From the NCBI GenBank assembly GCA_025331565.1, contig JAFREQ010000035.1, positions 6,448,001 to 6,512,000 of the forward strand: 64,000 bases of DNA, given 5' to 3'. Of the stretch, positions 61,001 to 64,000 are shown piece after piece. Numbering within the stretch: position 1 is the first letter of the stretch; each line of letters starts with the position of its first letter. The notes beneath the pieces were generated by a model, which did no database searches, was not told the origin of the DNA, and saw nothing but the letters and a program-made list of their open reading frames with translations. The stretch is from Holacanthus passer (taxonomy: Eukaryota; Chordata; Actinopteri; Pomacanthidae). The position numbers and the translations under genes are program-made.

Positions 61001-63851
61001 GAGACAATGAAAACAGAAATACTATATACATATTACATATTGTACAATTTTCATTCATTCCTGCTTTAAGTACAGCATAATGAAAATCTAGAAAAAGGAT
61101 ATGAGAATCAATATGAAGGAGCAACTTCAATAAGTGTCATCTTATGTATGTCCACCAGAGGACAACATTGTAAAGTGTTTCAATGTTTCATTATCAAATG
61201 GTTGAATGCCAAGTAGACAACCAGCATTTATAATACACACAGCTACTAAAACCAAAGAAAAATTTAAAACGTCAGAATTATATTATTCATTTCATTTTTG
61301 TATTTAAATTGCCATCATTCAGTGTGAGACATACTGTAGCTGTGAAGTTGATGCCTCCTTTATCCTTTCTTCTTGAAGCCGATGTTGGGAGGTTGCTTGT
61401 TAAGTCGGATGCCGAAGCCCTCCAACTCGTGTTCTATCAGCTTCTTATGGCCAAGAGGCTTCAACACATCAAGCACTATCAGGATTAGGTTGCAAGTTCG
61501 AGCCACTAAAACAAGGAAAGGAGGGAGAAGCAGACTTGTTATAGAGTGCAGTGGATGAAGGAGTCACACCACTTCTGTGGCGGATGCAGTATTTATCTGC
61601 AAACCTTTCATAATAACACTCCTGCCACCATTTAAATGCACAAAATGTCTAAATGCAACAATGTGTTTGTCACAGTGTACATTGTATGCTAATATTAGCT
61701 GTAAGCAGATAGTATCAAAACTTTTAATGGAAGCTTGTTTGTGTTTCTGCTTAAAAAACCCTTTGGGTGGAAATACATTTGATTAAATCATGTCCTCTAA
61801 ACATCACCTTCGAGTCTTTAATACGTTTTATTTTTCCTCTTTGCTGCCATTAAAACACATAAAAGTAACACAGCAATGACAAAAGTGTCCAAATAGACAA
61901 AGTGGAAAAACATTCCACTTTTGCATTAATATCAACAGGGAAATAAGTAAATGTAAGTGATATCATCCTGTGTTTTAGATTTTTATTTTGTCATTGAAAA
62001 CATATTTCAGTCTTAACAGAAACCTCACTGAAAGCATCTTTTACCTGCAATGACCTGTCTGCCTCTACCCTTGCCATCCTTGGCCCCCTCAATGATTCCT
62101 GGGAGATCCAGAAGCTTAGATGGAAGAAGCGAAAAAGTAAAATAAGTAACCCACTGAAAACATATCAAATTGAAAACACTTTTGTAGATTCAAAATAAAT
62201 AAATTCTTGTACCTGAATTTTGGCACCTTTGTAGCGAATGACTCCAGGTACTGTTGTAAGAGTGGTGAACTCGTAGGCAGCAACCTCGGAGTACACACCT
62301 GCAAGGTTACTCAGCAGTGTGGACTTTCCCACTGAAGGGAAACCAACAAAGCCAATACGAGCATCACCAGTTTTTGCAACATCAAAACCTAAAAGACAAG
62401 AAAGAATCAGAAACTTGAATCAACCAAATATCCACTATCATGCTTTCAATGACAGAAAAGGCTTTAAAGCATGTTTGTAATAAAACCCAGATAAGAGTAT
62501 AAACTGTACAAAGTATTTTTTTAAAAACGTGATCTTACCCTCTCCTGTTGCACCTCCACTGCCTCCTTTTGGTGTGATGAGTTCCCTCCTCAGTTTGGCA
62601 AGACGTGCTTTGAGCAGACCCAAGTGGTGAGCTGTGGCCTTGTTCCTCTGCGTCCTGGCCATCTACAATTAACAACACCAACATGAGGTCTCATAACCTG
62701 ACAGAGGTCTTTGCAGGACAGTTTTGCAGTATGTTTTTAAGATAGTTTTTACTGTTTGCAGTCAGGTAGAACTTATGATTACACAGCTAGAGAAAAACAA
62801 CAACTTGTGCTGCCTGCAACACACTAGGAGCTTGTTAGGGTTATTTCACTGGCTTGTCACAGACTAGATTTTATCCCTCATCACTTTAATTGGAAGTGCA
62901 TCAGGAAAATATCTTTTGAAGGCCAGTATGAATGGTTTCAGTGTTCATAGAACACCTGACTATTGTTTGATCAAGACAGACTTGAAAAACAGTGAACTCA
63001 TCCTTTAAAATAACTAGTTGGTGGGATATAACTGACTTAAATTGTTTTCCTTTACCTGTCCTGTCTGTATCACCACCTGCTCATGTGAGCCATTTCAAGA
63101 CAGCACCACGGTCTATAGTTAATTTACAAGGGATTATTGATAAACCCAGAGGATCACAGATAGGTTCATGTTTACTCTTGTACTAGTCTCTATTTAAGTG
63201 CTTCATATCAACTAAACTCTGGCAGTACGATACTTAACAAAAGCTCTTTTTTAGGACAAATCTTAAAACTTTCAAATGCCTAAAATATCCAACATAAGAC
63301 AGCATTGAGAGCAGCTGTAACTCCAAGGCACAATCTGCTATATGAACTTTGTAGCCCAAATTGTTGAGAGGAAACACACTGACACGTCGAAAATGTTAGC
63401 TGCTAAAGAGACGTTGTCTTTCATATTACGCTAATTTAGGATTGAGTTTAGATGGAAACAGACTGATGATGTGACATTTAACACAACAAAAAAATCCTTT
63501 AATTTGCTGATTTAATGGCCAGCCAATCTGGACTCAGCACTAATCGTATCTATGCTACCGGGTTAGCAACATCCCCTAAATGCTAATATTTGATTCATAA
63601 TTCGTTTACAAGTCGAATTGGCACGTAAATCACTTTCACAACCACCATTTTTGACACACGCTGCAATCTGCCAAGACATATTAAAAGTGTACTACGAGGC
63701 CCAGCTGTGGGAGCTAGGCTAATCATTCCTGAGCGTTAACAGTTAGCTAGCTAGCGGTTAGCTAAAACGTGTCTGATTCATTAGGTTAGCCAGTTGTTTA
63801 CTTATAGCTTACCTCATTTTCAATTTCTGCTATTTTGGCGAGTATACTCAT
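58047..63851 (-). CDS. drg1: Developmentally regulated GTP-binding protein 1, 9 exons, one-base insertion in exon 5
   Basis: Translation-associated OBG-type GTPase that works with ZC3H15 (DFRP1) on stalled ribosomes. Exons: 63813-63851, 62539-62662, 62213-62388, 62045-62114, 61335-61505, 60823-60953, 59347-59514, 59068-59190, 58047-58146. Motifs: G1 GFPSVGKST and the TTLTTVPGV switch (exon 3), G3 DLPGIIEGAKDGKGRGRQ (exons 4), G4 NKID (exon 7), then the TGS domain (TKPKGQ.PDYTSPVVLPY, NPQKVGKDH) to a VKK end. Without the extra base the gene would code for 366 residues (human 367). Exon 5 reads AAGAAGAAAGGATAAAGG where the family needs AAGAAGAAAGATAAAGG, so the frame breaks after GFKKK and meets TAA at once. 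All other exons and splice sites are intact, which argues for a sequencing or assembly error over a true pseudogene. Confidence 0.93.
58321..58355 (+). repeat. L2-like LINE tail copy in drg1 intron
   Basis: TACTGTGGGACGAATAAATA followed by AAATCTTATCTTATAC is a diverged relative of the tails at 20424 and 21993, with the ATCTTAT repeat at its end. It lies in the last intron of drg1. Confidence 0.45.
59640..59838 (+). mobile_element. Truncated non-LTR retroelement in drg1 intron
   Basis: Bases 59658-59705 translate to HLKINISKTNELVVNY, which resembles the reverse-transcriptase block L-x-[IV]-N-x-x-K-T-x-E-[LM]-V-x-[DN] of fish LINEs. About 100 bases later comes the tail module CCAATAAAGCTGATTCTGAA. 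The body between is deleted and A-rich. Orientation is opposite to drg1. Confidence 0.55.
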
Positions 63852-64000
63852 GGTGACGGAGATTCCTGTGTACAACTAACGCTACTGAAAAAAGTTGGAG
63901 AGATTTTACATGGAAGTTGACAAAGTTAGATGCTGTTTAGCACCACATTAGCCTAAACCACGCAAGTGCCGCTGTGTGCAACTTCGCGAGAAATCTCGCG
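63852..64000 (-). promoter_or_regulatory. drg1 promoter, with TCTCGCG inverted pair
   Basis: The last 16 bases read CGCGAGAAATCTCGCG, two TCTCGCG half-sites facing each other over two bases, 134-149 bases upstream of the start codon. TCTCGCGAGA is a known core element of TATA-less vertebrate housekeeping promoters; here it appears as a spaced palindrome. The promoter is cut off by the window end. Confidence 0.5.

Noticed and set aside
58047..63851. drg1 as a processed or decayed pseudogene because of its frameshift
   Set aside because: All eight introns, splice sites and motifs are intact and only one base is off. That pattern fits a sequence error far better than decay.
1..64000. CRISPR arrays, rRNA or tRNA genes, bacterial operons
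   Set aside because: None seen; the window is an intron-rich vertebrate region. tRNA and small-RNA folding could not be searched exhaustively by eye.

Overview
The window is nuclear DNA of a ray-finned fish, probably a percomorph-type teleost. Genes are split into many short exons with GT-AG introns, the DNA between genes is AT-rich and full of decayed LINE, Penelope and Tc1 relics, and the proteins match vertebrate orthologues nearly end to end. Gene names come from recalled vertebrate proteins. Exon joins were worked out by hand and checked by reading phase: every model below closes to a whole number of codons except drg1.

Layout, left to right: ggcx (-, vitamin K-dependent gamma-carboxylase, 15 coding exons); a head-to-head gap with a perfect CTCF-type motif; gmcl1 (+, germ cell-less BTB protein, 14 coding exons); a gap with a Tc1 relic; fam136a (-, 3 exons) with an ETS-rich promoter; a Penelope/GIY-YIG relic; a THAP-domain/Harbinger-transposase gene (-, 3 exons, intact frame but altered catalytic residues); pcyox1 (+, 6 coding exons); an unrecognised secreted acidic-protein gene made of 13 tiny exons (+); slc20a1 (-, PiT-1 phosphate transporter, 10 coding exons); a head-to-head gap; stard7 (+, 8 exons); about 7.8 kb without a recognised gene; drg1 (-, 9 exons) running to the end of the window.

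Most genes are unrelated housekeeping or membrane genes and do not form a pathway. The three items most worth following are the micro-exon secreted gene at 27575-30648 (all internal exons are multiples of three with phase-1 borders, and one 15-nt exon encodes a furin-like RQRR site), the THAP-DDE gene at 19628-21546 (483-codon frame kept although two of three expected catalytic acids are replaced), and a one-base insertion in drg1 exon 5 that breaks an otherwise near-perfect gene and is probably a sequence error. No tRNA, rRNA or CRISPR array was recognised; structured small RNAs could not be searched for systematically by eye.
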